In this document: positions 34,317 through 43,324 of the stretch, in pieces
Layout: each line of letters starts with the position of its first letter
How positions within the stretch are numbered: position 1 is the stretch's first letter
Origin: Iningainema tapete BLCC-T55
Lineage (GTDB): Bacteria; Cyanobacteriota; Cyanobacteriia; Cyanobacteriales; Nostocaceae
NCBI RefSeq assembly: GCF_014698965.1
Contig: NZ_JACXAE010000104.1
Location: 1-64,000, forward strand
Length of the DNA stretch: 64,000 nucleotides
Reading direction: 5' to 3'
Notes under the pieces: model-generated
The model's database searches: none
What the model was told of the DNA's origin: nothing
Seen by the model: the letters and a program-made list of their open reading frames with translations, nothing else
Made by a program: the position numbers and the translations under genes

Positions 34317-34634
34317 AGTAACTGTTGCTTGATTTGATGCCGTTAACTGTAATACATCCTAGCGCTTCGCCAGTGCGCCTAGAGGTGCGGATTTCTCGCT
34401 ATGAGCGTAAAAGTGCTTTGCCACTCTTCGTGCTAGGCTACTAAGATATTTTAAGTAGTATCGAGTCTTAAGTTGTAAGTTGGGAATTAAAACTTTCTTA
34501 AGTAAATTTTTATAACTTAACATTGACAATTCTCACACTCCTAAGACTGAAAACTAAATTTATTTTCCGTAGCGCGAATGTTCCGCTTTGAAGTTATTAA
34601 TGAATATGTGTTTCTTGGATAGGAATTTGGGTTT
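34317..34634. other. Intergenic region between divergent clpR and VWA genes
   Basis: A 318-base gap holding both promoters. Contains a CGCTTCGCCAGTGCG / GTGCTTTGCCACTCTTCGTGC repeat-like stretch (34361-34435) and an A/T-rich part near the VWA gene. No ORF found. Confidence 0.4.
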
Positions 34635-35882
34635 ATGAAGGTTAGTTTACAGTCATCTCTCAATGATGCCAATTTAGACGCTAATCAACCAAGTAGTCAA
34701 CGTCAATTGGCTATGTCTATTTCCGCACTAGCAGAGTATACAGATCGTAATGTGCCACTAAATTTGTGCCTAATTCTCGATCATAGTGGTTCGATGGGTG
34801 GGCGTCCACTAGAAATTGTCAAGAAAGCGGCAACCCGTATTGTGGATAAATTAAATCCTGGCGATCGCCTCAGTGTAGTAGTTTTTGATCACCGTGCCAA
34901 AGTCTTAGTTCCTAATCAAGTGATTGAAAATCCAGAACGGATTAAACAACAAATAAATCGCCTTTCTGCTGATGGTGGAACTGCTATTGATGAAGGTTTA
35001 CGTTTGGGTATTGAAGAACTAGCGAAGGGAAAAAAAGAAACTGTTTCTCAAGCTTTTTTATTAACTGATGGAGAAAATGAACACGGCGATAATAATCGTT
35101 GTTTAAAGTTTGCTCAACTAGCTACTGGCTATAATTTAACCTTGAACACTTTAGGATTTGGTGATAACTGGAACCAAGATGTACTGGAAAAAATTGCCGA
35201 TGCAGGTGGTGGTACGTTATCTTACATTCAACAAGCAGAGCAAGTAGTTGATGAGTTTGGTCGGCTATTTAAGCGGATTCAAACTGTAGGCTTGACTAAT
35301 GCATATCTACTGTTCTCCTTGATGCCTAATATCAGAATAGCTGAATTAAAACCTATCGCTCAAGTTGCGCCAGACACAATTGAATTGCCACTACAACAAG
35401 AAGCAGATGGACGTTTTGCAGTACGTCTAGGAGACTTGATGAAAGATGTTCAACGGGTGGTTTTGGCAAACCTTTATATAGGAAAATTACCAGAAGGTAG
35501 ACAAACTATTGCCAGAGTGCAAGTCCGTTACGATGACCCATCTCAAGATCTGACAGGTTTACTTTCCGAAAACATTCCAGTAGAAGCAAATGTAGCTCAA
35601 ATTTACCAATCTTCTCCTGACCCTGAAGTACAAAAACATATTTTAGCATTAGCGAAGTATCGGCAAACCCAACTAGCAGAAGCAAAATTACAACAAGGAG
35701 ATCGCGCAGGTGCAGCTACAATGCTACAAACAGCTGCCAAAACAGCTCTCCAAATGGGAGACACCAGCGCCGCAACAGTACTACAAACATCCGCCACTCG
35801 CCTACAATCAGGAGAAGAACTAACAGAAGCAGATCGCAAAAAAACCAGAATCGTTTCCAAAACCGTATTACAAGATTCCTAG
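34635..35882 (+). CDS. VWA-domain protein (MIDAS intact)
   Basis: A 415-residue soluble protein. A von Willebrand A domain (about 40-230) has a full metal-ion-dependent adhesion site: DHSGS (DxSxS) near residue 49, the Thr of GGTAIDEGL and the Asp of LTDGEN. After it come beta-rich and helical segments and an Ala/Gln-rich C-terminus. Similar proteins in cyanobacteria occur next to Ser/Thr kinase/phosphatase-type signalling genes; here it is alone. No signal peptide. Role unknown. Confidence 0.85.
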   Translation: MKVSLQSSLNDANLDANQPSSQRQLAMSISALAEYTDRNVPLNLCLILDHSGSMGGRPLEIVKKAATRIVDKLNPGDRLSVVVFDHRAKVLVPNQVIENPERIKQQINRLSADGGTAIDEGLRLGIEELAKGKKETVSQAFLLTDGENEHGDNNRCLKFAQLATGYNLTLNTLGFGDNWNQDVLEKIADAGGGTLSYIQQAEQVVDEFGRLFKRIQTVGLTNAYLLFSLMPNIRIAELKPIAQVAPDTIELPLQQEADGRFAVRLGDLMKDVQRVVLANLYIGKLPEGRQTIARVQVRYDDPSQDLTGLLSENIPVEANVAQIYQSSPDPEVQKHILALAKYRQTQLAEAKLQQGDRAGAATMLQTAAKTALQMGDTSAATVLQTSATRLQSGEELTEADRKKTRIVSKTVLQDS

Positions 35883-35907
35883 TAGAGACGCCCCATCGGG
35901 GCGTCTC
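35882..35907. repeat. GTAGAGACG palindrome family, copy C (3' of VWA gene)
   Basis: GTAGAGACGCCCC, loop ATC, GGGGCGTCTC (10 paired bases). The element overlaps the last base of the VWA stop codon, so its GTAG start includes the stop. Followed by C/T-rich sequence rather than a T-run. Confidence 0.75.
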
Positions 35908-35935
35908 CCCCACCATTTAATCACAACACAAAAAC

Positions 35936-36589
35936 ATGAATGGTAAATTAATCGTCTTTGAAGGAGTGGAGGGTTCCGGTAAAACTACCCAGATGCAATT
36001 TTGTCTTCAATGGCTACAAAGCCTCAACATTCCCTCAATTATCACTCGTGAACCTGGGGGAACAGACTTAGGCAAAGATTTGCGGCATTTGTTACTAGAA
36101 GCATCTCAATCAATCGCCGACAGAACAGAATTACTTTTATTTGCTGCCGATAGAGCGCAACACGTCGAACAAAAGCTCAAACCAAATCTTGCTCAGGGTA
36201 AGATTATTTTGTGCGATCGCTACACAGACTCCACCATTGCTTACCAAGGATGGGGACGCGGTTTAGACATGAATTTAATTAATCAACTTAACACCATTGC
36301 CACATCTGGGTTAAAAAGTGACCTGACTCTATGGTTAGATGTTGATGTTGAAGTGGGACTTGTACGTAAAAAAGGAAGTGGTGTATTAGGCGATCGTATG
36401 GAAAAAGAAACCATAGCCTTTCATCGTCGCGTACAGCAAGGGTATGCTCATCTTTATACATCCTACCCAGAACAAATGATACGTGTAGATGCTAGCTTGG
36501 ATAGAGATGCAGTCTTTGCTCAAATACAAGCAATTTTGTCTCATTTATTTAAAGCTTGGGGATATTTATCAATAATAGGAGATGGATGA
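35936..36589 (+). CDS. tmk: Thymidylate kinase
   Basis: A 217-residue dTMP kinase. P-loop FEGVEGSGKTTQ at residues 7-18, substrate-binding REPGGTDLG, the CDRYTDS motif, and a LID region with R-x-basic residues. Converts dTMP to dTDP in nucleotide synthesis. Its last 8 bases overlap the next small ORF. In many bacteria tmk and holB are adjacent; here a small ORF and a HEAT-repeat gene separate them. Confidence 0.95.
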   Translation: MNGKLIVFEGVEGSGKTTQMQFCLQWLQSLNIPSIITREPGGTDLGKDLRHLLLEASQSIADRTELLLFAADRAQHVEQKLKPNLAQGKIILCDRYTDSTIAYQGWGRGLDMNLINQLNTIATSGLKSDLTLWLDVDVEVGLVRKKGSGVLGDRMEKETIAFHRRVQQGYAHLYTSYPEQMIRVDASLDRDAVFAQIQAILSHLFKAWGYLSIIGDG

Positions 36590-36800
36590 CTACACAAACA
36601 AAGGTAAAAAGGGCGAGAGCTTTAGAGGAGGGAAAAAACGCAAACGGGACAAGTGGTACGGATACGACGATCAAGATTTTCAGAGATGGTGGCATCGCCA
36701 AGGAAAGGCTGAATATGGCGGCAGGGATCTTGATAATGCAGAGGAGGCAAGACAAGCTTATGAAGATTGGGTTTCGAGGGGCAAGCCGAAAGTAAAGTAG
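36582..36800 (+). CDS. Small basic protein, 72 aa, between tmk and HEAT gene
   Basis: Starts ATGGATGAC overlapping the tmk stop, so translation is coupled. The N-terminal half is very basic (KGKKGESFRGGKKRKRD); the C-terminal half has a Trp/Gly/Asp pattern (WWHRQGKAEYGG, then an acidic helix and VSRGKP). It resembles the tail of a polymorphic-toxin C-terminal domain, and a HEAT-repeat gene follows 21 bases later as toxin immunity genes often do; this is a guess. Other frames over the same DNA look like shadows. Confidence 0.5.
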   Translation: MDDYTNKGKKGESFRGGKKRKRDKWYGYDDQDFQRWWHRQGKAEYGGRDLDNAEEARQAYEDWVSRGKPKVK

Positions 36801-36821
36801 TATGAAGAACAGAGGGATAGC

Positions 36822-37349
36822 ATGACAGAAAGCTATACAAAATATCAAGATTACGTAGATAAACTTGATTCCAATAATCCAGATTTAGTAGTTGAAGCTG
36901 CTCATACACTTGGGGATCTAGGCGATAGGCGAGCTGTTCCCATTTTAATAGATCTGCTTCAAACAACCACTAACCCTGTTATTCGCAACGCCGCTGCTGT
37001 GGGGCTACGGGAGCTAGGGGATGAAAGGGCGCTATATCCCATAGTATCATTGCTTAAAGATCCAAAAACAGAGGGGTATCGAGGGACTTTGGTTTATGCG
37101 CTGGAAGGATTTGATTGTTCCTCTGTGATAACTTTGCTAGTGGATCTGGTGATTACAGGTAATTTTGAAGTTAGTCATCAAGCATTTCAAGTCATTGAGT
37201 TAATTGATTCAGAGGTTAACTTAGAAATATTGGATTTTTGTGTTCAAAAAGTTCAGGATGCCATACCAAAGTCTGATGACGATAAAGTTGAATTGCTTAA
37301 AGATCTTGTTGAGTTATTGACTGAAATGAAGTTGAGTATTGTAAATTAA
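36822..37349 (+). CDS. HEAT-repeat protein
   Basis: A 175-residue helical protein with at least two clear HEAT (PBS-lyase-type) units: LVVEAAHTLGDLGDRRAVPILIDLL and VIRNAAAVGLRELGDERALYPIVSLL, then a degenerate third. Acts as a protein-binding scaffold in general. It follows the small basic ORF and precedes holB, on the same strand, and could be an immunity-type partner of the small ORF (inference). Confidence 0.8.
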   Translation: MTESYTKYQDYVDKLDSNNPDLVVEAAHTLGDLGDRRAVPILIDLLQTTTNPVIRNAAAVGLRELGDERALYPIVSLLKDPKTEGYRGTLVYALEGFDCSSVITLLVDLVITGNFEVSHQAFQVIELIDSEVNLEILDFCVQKVQDAIPKSDDDKVELLKDLVELLTEMKLSIVN

Positions 37350-37369
37350 TTTGTAAATTGGATCAAAAG

Positions 37370-38293
37370 ATGCCATTTACAGAACTGACAGGACAACCAC
37401 AAGCAGTAGATTTACTGACGCAAGCAGTAATGAAAAATCGGTTAGCGCCAGCGTATTTATTTGCCGGACCTGATGGTGTGGGGCGCAGTTTAGCTGCAAA
37501 ATGTTTTGTAGAGTTACTATTTGGCGTAGATGATAAGCGTGTGCGACAAGGGAATCACCCCGATTTATTAACGGTACAGCCAACCTACTTACATCAAGGG
37601 CAACGACTAACGCCAGCACAAGCAGCAGAAAAAGGACTCAAACGCAAAGCACCGCCGGCTATTCGCTTAGAACAAATTCGGGAAATTACTGAGTTTCTTA
37701 GTCGTTCGCCGTTGGTAGCACCAAGAAATGTAGTGATAATAGAGCAGGCACAGACGATGGCGGAAGCTGCTGCTAACGCTTTGCTGAAAACTTTGGAAGA
37801 ACCAGGAAAGGCGACGTTGATTTTAATTGCTCCTTCACCTGACTATTTGTTATCAACTTTGGTTTCACGCTGTCAACGGATTCCTTTTTATCGATTGGAT
37901 ACCGCAGCAATGACTCAGGTGTTGCAGCAAACGGGGCATGAGGAGATTTTACAGCATTCTACTGTGTTGAGTATGGCATCTGGTAGTCCGGGGGAGGCGA
38001 TCGCATCTTACGAGCTACTCCAAACAATTCCGGCTGAGTTACTGCAAAAACTAACACAATTACCAAAAAACTACCGTAATGCTCTGGAATTAGGCAAAGA
38101 AATTGATAAAACTTTAGATACAGAGGCACAGCTATGGTTAGTTGATTATTTACAGCAGTTTTACTGGCTACAGTGGCATCAACCTAGTATCATTCAGCAG
38201 TTAGAACAAACCCGCAAATCTCTGCTTTGTTACGCTCAACCACGACTCACTTGGGAATGCACATTTTTATCTCTGTGTCAAGTCAATTTATGA
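37370..38293 (+). CDS. holB: DNA polymerase III delta' subunit
   Basis: About 307 residues of the clamp-loader AAA+ family: FTELTGQPQAVDLL, a P-loop AGPDGVGRSLAA with Arg in place of the catalytic Lys (as expected of an ATP-inactive delta'), the sensor region ANALLKTLEEPGKATLILIA and SRCQRIPF. The ORF opens at a TTG at 37358; ATG 37370 is the likely start. Convergent with and overlapping the pentapeptide gene by 16 bases. Confidence 0.9.
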   Translation: MPFTELTGQPQAVDLLTQAVMKNRLAPAYLFAGPDGVGRSLAAKCFVELLFGVDDKRVRQGNHPDLLTVQPTYLHQGQRLTPAQAAEKGLKRKAPPAIRLEQIREITEFLSRSPLVAPRNVVIIEQAQTMAEAAANALLKTLEEPGKATLILIAPSPDYLLSTLVSRCQRIPFYRLDTAAMTQVLQQTGHEEILQHSTVLSMASGSPGEAIASYELLQTIPAELLQKLTQLPKNYRNALELGKEIDKTLDTEAQLWLVDYLQQFYWLQWHQPSIIQQLEQTRKSLLCYAQPRLTWECTFLSLCQVNL

Positions 38294-38898
38294 TTTTTGA
38301 TAGTTTCAGCTAAATTAGCACCAATCAGAGCTTCAGATAAGTCAACTGCATCTAGATTTATGCAGCTTAGATCTGTATAGCGCAGATCAGTTCTGGATAA
38401 AATAGCTTTAGTGAAGTTAACTTGATGTAAGTTTACTTTACTCAGGTTTGCCCCAGTCAAGTTAGCTTTGCTCAAGTCAGCACCTGCCAGATTTGCTCCA
38501 CTAAGGTCAGCATAACGCAAGTCAGCACCTGCCAGATCGGCTCCTCTGAGATCGGCATAGCCTAAATTGGCTAAGCGCAAATCTGCGCCAGTTAGGGAAG
38601 CTTTCTGCAAATCTGCTCTAGTGAGATTTGCGCGAATTAAATTCGCCTTGCTCAAATTAGCCCAAATCATCACGGTTGCGCTTAAGTTAGTTCTCCATAA
38701 AATCGCATCCGTTAAATTAGCGCCAGTTAAATTAGCTCTATGTAAATTTGTCCATAACAAAACTGCACCGCTCAAGTTAGCCCGATTCAAATTAATATCA
38801 GTTAAACATAATTCACTTAAGTGCACTTGCTTCAGGCTAACAAGTGAAAAATCTCTGTTACCTGCTGCATAGCTAGTGAGAAGTTCATCAGTATCCAT
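38278..38898 (-). CDS. Pentapeptide-repeat protein
   Basis: About 206 residues of A(D/N)LxX pentapeptides (ANLTGANLTDAILWRTNL, ADLRGADLAGADLRYADL), a right-handed beta helix of roughly 30 repeats. The N-terminal MDTDELLTSYAAGNRDFS is the usual cyanobacterial lead-in, so I place the start at 38898, although the frame is open to 38997. No signal peptide, so cytoplasmic. Function unknown; the stop overlaps the 3' end of holB. Confidence 0.85.
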   Translation of the reverse strand: MDTDELLTSYAAGNRDFSLVSLKQVHLSELCLTDINLNRANLSGAVLLWTNLHRANLTGANLTDAILWRTNLSATVMIWANLSKANLIRANLTRADLQKASLTGADLRLANLGYADLRGADLAGADLRYADLSGANLAGADLSKANLTGANLSKVNLHQVNFTKAILSRTDLRYTDLSCINLDAVDLSEALIGANLAETIKNHKLT

Positions 38899-39130
38899 TG
38901 TCGTGATGTTGTCACCAATGGAACTGTGTGAATGTGACTGAGAAATTATAGTATTCATCTGACAATTGCAGGAAACAGCTTTATCGGCAATTAACAATCA
39001 CAGACTAGCTAGCAGCTGCTCACTGCTTCACTGAAGCATAGCGCTGCTAGATTTTGATTGAACTTTATGTAAATAATTATAACAAAATATTACGAAATGT
39101 GAGCAAAAAGTTTTCGAGCGACAAATAAAT

Positions 39131-39157
39131 GTAGAGACAGTACTGTACTGTCTCTAC
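39131..39157. repeat. GTAGAGACG palindrome family, copy D (3' of ABC permease)
   Basis: A perfect 13-1-13 inverted repeat, GTAGAGACAGTAC, T, GTACTGTCTCTAC, lying 26 bases beyond the stop of the leftward permease gene (39184). The inner sequence differs from the other copies while the pairing is kept. Confidence 0.8.
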
Positions 39158-39183
39158 ATTAGATACCTTCTCCCGTCTTCTAT

Positions 39184-40299
39184 CTACCTTTGCAAACTAC
39201 GGGGATCGAGGGCATCTCTTAGCCCATCACCAAGTAGGTTAAAAGCTAACACTGTGAGGATAATCAGCGCAGCAGGGGGCCAAATTAGCCATGGTTGTAG
39301 TACTAGAATTGAAGCATTAGTCGCAAGAGAGAGCATGTTCCCCCAAGAGGGATCTGGCTGTTGAATTCCTAAGCCGATGAGACTTAGTACTGCTTCTGCG
39401 CCGATAAAGCCCGGAACGGCAAGAGTGGCGGAGATGATTATGTAAGTAGCAGTCTGTGGTAAAACGTGGCGCAGAATAATATAAAGTGGCTTGCCACCCA
39501 TTGCTCTTGCTGCTTGGACAAATTCCCGCTCTTTGATGGAGAGTACTTGTCCCCGAACTACTCGTGCTAATCCAGCCCAGTTAATAAATGCGGTAATAAC
39601 GACAATGAGCAAAAAGCGTTCAGTACTGGTTAAGCCTGGAGGTAAAACTGAGCTTAATGTCACCAAAAGATAGATACCGGGGAAAGTCATCAGCACTTCT
39701 GCCAAGCGCATGATGATGCTATCAGTCCAACCTCCCAAGTAGCCGGAAATTCCACCAAGTAGCATACCCAGGGGAAAGGAAACAGCTACGCCAAAAATAC
39801 CGATAAACATGCTGATTCTACCACCATGTACTAAACGGCTGAATTGGTCGCGAGCTTGGTCATCTGTACCAAGAAGGTTGAATTTTGCTTCTCCAACTGT
39901 ACCAAATAAGTGCCTGTTGAAGGTAATACCGCTAAATATTTCTTGTTCGTCCCATTTGGGTGGTAGGGGTAAGCTGAGTTTAAATAGTTGGTATTCTGAA
40001 CCTTTGACAAATAGTCGTAGAGGAGTGGGCTTTTTGAAGTCTACAATGATTTGGCGATCGCCTGTTTCTAAATTTGTGTTTCCCTGAGTTGTCGGATAAA
40101 TATGGGGACCAATAAATTGTCCCGATGGAGAATTCCAGTAAATCCGAGTAGGTGGTAATAGTGAACCATTTGGTTGTGAGGCTAACGGATTGTAAGGCGC
40201 AACAAAATCAGCTGCAATTACTGATATGTAGAAAATTAATAGTATAATTGCCCCAAATCTAGCTAACGGATTTTTTTTCAGTCGTTGCCACCAGTTCAT
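39184..40299 (-). CDS. Peptide ABC transporter permease (DppC/OppC/YejE-like)
   Basis: A 371-residue inner-membrane permease. One N-terminal helix (FGAIILLIFYISVIAADFVAP), a long periplasmic insert of about 110 residues, then the BPD transport core with five helices, and the EAA motif REFVQAARAMGGKPLYIILRHVLPQ. Ends DGLRDALDPR, as DppC proteins do. No other transporter subunit is adjacent; the fused ATPase at 17159-18817 is a possible partner by family. Confidence 0.88.
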   Translation of the reverse strand: MNWWQRLKKNPLARFGAIILLIFYISVIAADFVAPYNPLASQPNGSLLPPTRIYWNSPSGQFIGPHIYPTTQGNTNLETGDRQIIVDFKKPTPLRLFVKGSEYQLFKLSLPLPPKWDEQEIFSGITFNRHLFGTVGEAKFNLLGTDDQARDQFSRLVHGGRISMFIGIFGVAVSFPLGMLLGGISGYLGGWTDSIIMRLAEVLMTFPGIYLLVTLSSVLPPGLTSTERFLLIVVITAFINWAGLARVVRGQVLSIKEREFVQAARAMGGKPLYIILRHVLPQTATYIIISATLAVPGFIGAEAVLSLIGLGIQQPDPSWGNMLSLATNASILVLQPWLIWPPAALIILTVLAFNLLGDGLRDALDPRSLQR

Positions 40300-40407
40300 A
40301 ATAATTTTGTGTTATGTGTAGATCCGCGATTTATCGCGTCTGATTGTAAATATTTAATTATAAATTATAAATTACCAAATTTAATTTATAATTCTTAATA
40401 CCTGTAC

Positions 40408-40428
40408 AGACGCTCCGGCGGAGCGTCT
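40408..40428. repeat. GTAGAGACG palindrome family, copy E (3' of HD protein gene)
   Basis: AGACGCTCCG, G, CGGAGCGTCT (10-1-10), ending directly at the stop codon of the leftward HD gene (40429-40431). The adjoining CTCTA on the right continues the family arm and includes the stop codon itself. Confidence 0.75.
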
Positions 40429-41301
40429 CTAACTCCTCACCTTCTCTAAAAATAAATGTTCTTCATGAAGTTTCTCGTGTTCCACCACAAACACATTCGA
40501 GTAAAGGTTAGCAATAATTTGTTTTCCTTGTTGTGTCAAAGATAGGTAACGCAGTGCATCTTGGATATATGGATAAACACCATTCCAGTAAAACTTAGAG
40601 TAATTTTTGCGTAAATCAGCAGGAGAGTAATAACCAAGAACTTTATTAATACCAGTTTCCTCAAACTCATAGAACAAAGAAGTAATTTTCTTCAAATAGC
40701 GTGGATCGCTTAATTGTCCTATTAAATCTGCTGCACGTACTAAGCCAGCAAAACTTTTTGTATCTTGATGATCATCAGCGGCTGGTACTGGAAATCGAGT
40801 TAATTCAATATTACTCTTTACTACCTCAGAATCGATCAATTTATGACCACCAAAACGCTCATCAATGAAAAGCTTGGCTCTATCAACGTGATAAGGCGTG
40901 AGACTAGCATCTGATGCCCCTGGTGCAAGTAAAACCATATTTTCATCTTGACCTGTAGCATACAAATTTTGCTCCTCAATGTCTAGACGGCAAACTCCCT
41001 TGACATAACCGATGTCATGGCATAGCAAGGAGATGGCACAATGTAACCAGTCTTCGCTGGAAACCCCGCCTTCACGAATGTGTTTGCCACGCAAAATTTC
41101 TTGACCAACAAGGGTAACTAGGATTGTGTGTTCAACGTTATGATATAGGGCATCGCTATTGGCAATATTTTCCAAAGCCATATTACCAGCCCAAGCTATA
41201 ATATCCTGGTAATCAGTCTTTAAGCATCCATAAGTGCGGTGATAACCGTCTCTAATTTGATTGACAAAAGCATCAATTAAAATTTCAGTAGCATTGAACA
41301 T
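40429..41301 (-). CDS. HD-domain metalloprotein (Npun_R2479-like)
   Basis: A 290-residue putative phosphohydrolase. HD metal ligands: H in YHNVEHT (about 53-59) and the pair LLCHDIGYVKG (about 90-100). The C-terminal half contains a conserved FYWNGVYPYIQDALRYL segment. Similar single-domain HD proteins are conserved in cyanobacteria without known substrate. Divergent from the RND adaptor gene. Confidence 0.82.
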   Translation of the reverse strand: MFNATEILIDAFVNQIRDGYHRTYGCLKTDYQDIIAWAGNMALENIANSDALYHNVEHTILVTLVGQEILRGKHIREGGVSSEDWLHCAISLLCHDIGYVKGVCRLDIEEQNLYATGQDENMVLLAPGASDASLTPYHVDRAKLFIDERFGGHKLIDSEVVKSNIELTRFPVPAADDHQDTKSFAGLVRAADLIGQLSDPRYLKKITSLFYEFEETGINKVLGYYSPADLRKNYSKFYWNGVYPYIQDALRYLSLTQQGKQIIANLYSNVFVVEHEKLHEEHLFLEKVRS

Positions 41302-41669
41302 ACTGGCTAAATCTGTAAAATAAAAATGATCAACGAGTTTAGCTCAAAAATAGATATTTGTCGTGGAACTTGGTAAGGCGCAAATTAAGACTATAAGAGC
41401 TTGGATGACAATAAGCGAGAAAATTTCTTCAAGTCTTAGTATTAGGTAATATTTCCTAAGTTTTACACAAGTAATGCTTCTTTGTCTGTGATCTACAGAG
41501 GAAAACTGAGTGATGTGAACCAGTCGATGAGAGGAATTACCTAGTAGGGAAAGAAAGTGACTTTTTTTTAGGTAGAATCCGTGAGATTATACAACCATAA
41601 ATTGAGAAAATAAGTCATAGTTGATATACAGTAAATAAATTCAATCTTTCTTAAGCAAAACTGCGTAGT
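41302..41669. other. Intergenic region between HD gene and RND adaptor
   Basis: A 368-base divergent promoter region, A/T-rich, with a TGACTTTTTTTTAG tract near 41560. No ORF, hairpin or recognisable operator seen. A local regulator gene for the efflux pair is absent. Confidence 0.4.
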
Positions 41670-43217
41670 ATGGTTGGGCTGTTGTGGAGGGTGACTGTGG
41701 GAGAGGAAAGTTATTCAGAACTTGAAGTGGAAGAACCAGTAGTTGAGGAGTCTAGCTGGCAGCGCAAAAAAGTACGTCGTCAGCGAAAGCCTTGGCTCTT
41801 ACCGTTGTTTGTCGGGATTGGGTTGGGGGTAGCTGTTGGGATCGGAGGGTTACGTCTACTCAGTAATCGTCCTACGACACAATCACCGACAACGAATAAA
41901 GTAACACAAGCAGCGCCAACAATGACCGTTACTGTTGCGTCTGTGGAAACTACTCGTGTTGCCCGTGTTCTCAATACTACTGGAACTGTCGCAGCGCGTG
42001 ATTTGACTCCAATTTTACCTCAGGTAAACGGCTTGCAAATTAAACAGATTTTAGTCAATGTGGGAAACTCTGTGCAAGCAGGTCAAGTGATGGCAGTGCT
42101 TGATGACTCTATTTTGCAAGAGCAAATTCGCCAAGCAAAAGCTGATGTGGAATCAAAGCAGGCGGATGTAGCATCCAAGCAAGCGGATTTGGTGTCAAAG
42201 CAAGCAGCAGTTACTTCAGTTGAGGCAGCTGTGAAATCAAATGAGGCAGTTGTACAGCAAAAACAAGCCGATTTGGGTCAAGCTAATGCAAGGTTAAAAG
42301 ATGCCCAAATTAATTTTAAACGTACTCAACAACTTGTGAATCAAGGTGCGCTTAGCCGTCAACAATTAGATACTGCGGTGACAACTTTGGACACGGCAAC
42401 TGAAGGGGTACGTCTTGCGGAGGCAAATATTAGGAGTGCAGAAGCTAATGTTAGCAGTGCTACAGCGAATATTGGTAGCGCTCAAGCGAATGTTCGGATT
42501 GCGGTTGCGAATGTGAATAGCGCTCAAGCTGCTGTTAGGAGTAGTGCGGCGAAGGTAGAGCAATTAAAAACTCAACTGGGACAAACTTTAGTTCGCGCCC
42601 CTGTGGCAGGAATTGTGGCGGAGAAACTGGCAAGAGTGGGGGATGTGACGGGTGTGCCGCCACAAACTCAAGTAGCTACTGTGGTTGGTGGCTCGCAAAA
42701 GCTGTTTTCGATTATTCAAGATGGGCAGCTAGAATTACAGGCGCTTGTTCCGGAGGTGCAATTGCCACAGGTGAAAATAGGTGCTACTACGCAGGTTACT
42801 CTTGATGCTGATAGCCGTGTGCGCTTGCAGGGACAAGTAAAAAGTATCGAACCAGTGGTTAATCAGCAAAGGCGTGAGGCGACGGTGAAGATAGATTTGC
42901 CACCTAATTCGCCGCTAAAACCAGGTATGTTTGCTCGTGCGGCAATTACTACTACCACCACGACGGGTATGGCAATTCCCCAAAAAGCAGTGTTGCCTCA
43001 AGCAGATGGTGGTGTAATCGTTTTCATGCTATCGGGTGAAGACACGGTGCGTGCGATGAAAGTAGAAGTAGGGGAAATCCTTATTGGTGGCAGAGTGGAA
43101 ATTAAACGTGGATTAAAATTGGGCGATCGCGTGGTGGTTGATGGTGCTGGTTATGTCAAAGATGGTGACAGAGTACGAGTCGTCAACAATCAACAGCCCC
43201 AACTCAACAGTCCATAG
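41670..43217 (+). CDS. RND efflux periplasmic adaptor (HlyD/AcrA family)
   Basis: A 515-residue membrane-fusion protein. A basic cytoplasmic start, one membrane anchor (LLPLFVGIGLGVAVGIGGL, about 45-63), lipoyl half-motif (VNGLQIKQILVNVGNSVQAGQVMAVLDD), an unusually long Ala/Ser/Gln heptad coiled-coil hairpin (about 155-310), second lipoyl half (TLVRAPVAGIVAEKLARVGD), beta-barrel and membrane-proximal domain. It bridges the RND pump encoded next to an outer-membrane channel (TolC-like, not in window). A heptamer array separates the two genes. Confidence 0.9.
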   Translation: MVGLLWRVTVGEESYSELEVEEPVVEESSWQRKKVRRQRKPWLLPLFVGIGLGVAVGIGGLRLLSNRPTTQSPTTNKVTQAAPTMTVTVASVETTRVARVLNTTGTVAARDLTPILPQVNGLQIKQILVNVGNSVQAGQVMAVLDDSILQEQIRQAKADVESKQADVASKQADLVSKQAAVTSVEAAVKSNEAVVQQKQADLGQANARLKDAQINFKRTQQLVNQGALSRQQLDTAVTTLDTATEGVRLAEANIRSAEANVSSATANIGSAQANVRIAVANVNSAQAAVRSSAAKVEQLKTQLGQTLVRAPVAGIVAEKLARVGDVTGVPPQTQVATVVGGSQKLFSIIQDGQLELQALVPEVQLPQVKIGATTQVTLDADSRVRLQGQVKSIEPVVNQQRREATVKIDLPPNSPLKPGMFARAAITTTTTTGMAIPQKAVLPQADGGVIVFMLSGEDTVRAMKVEVGEILIGGRVEIKRGLKLGDRVVVDGAGYVKDGDRVRVVNNQQPQLNSP

Positions 43218-43318
43218 TTAATGGTTAATGGTTAATGGTTAATAGCTAATAGCTAATAGCCAATAGCAATTCCCCAATTAGCCCCCAATTAGCAATTAGC
43301 AATTAGCAACTAACAACT
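43216..43318. repeat. Heptamer repeat arrays between RND adaptor and pump genes
   Basis: Successive arrays of TTAATGG, TAATAGC and AATTAGC units with drift between unit types, running from the adaptor stop codon almost to the pump start. The whole 107-base gap is repeat. It must lie in the common transcript if the genes form an operon. Confidence 0.9.
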
Positions 43319-43324
43319 ATTTTC

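Noticed and set aside
36549-36966. Reverse-strand and alternative plus-strand ORFs opposite the small ORF and HEAT gene
   Set aside because: They mirror the coding frames of tmk, the small ORF and HEAT protein, and have shadow-like composition.
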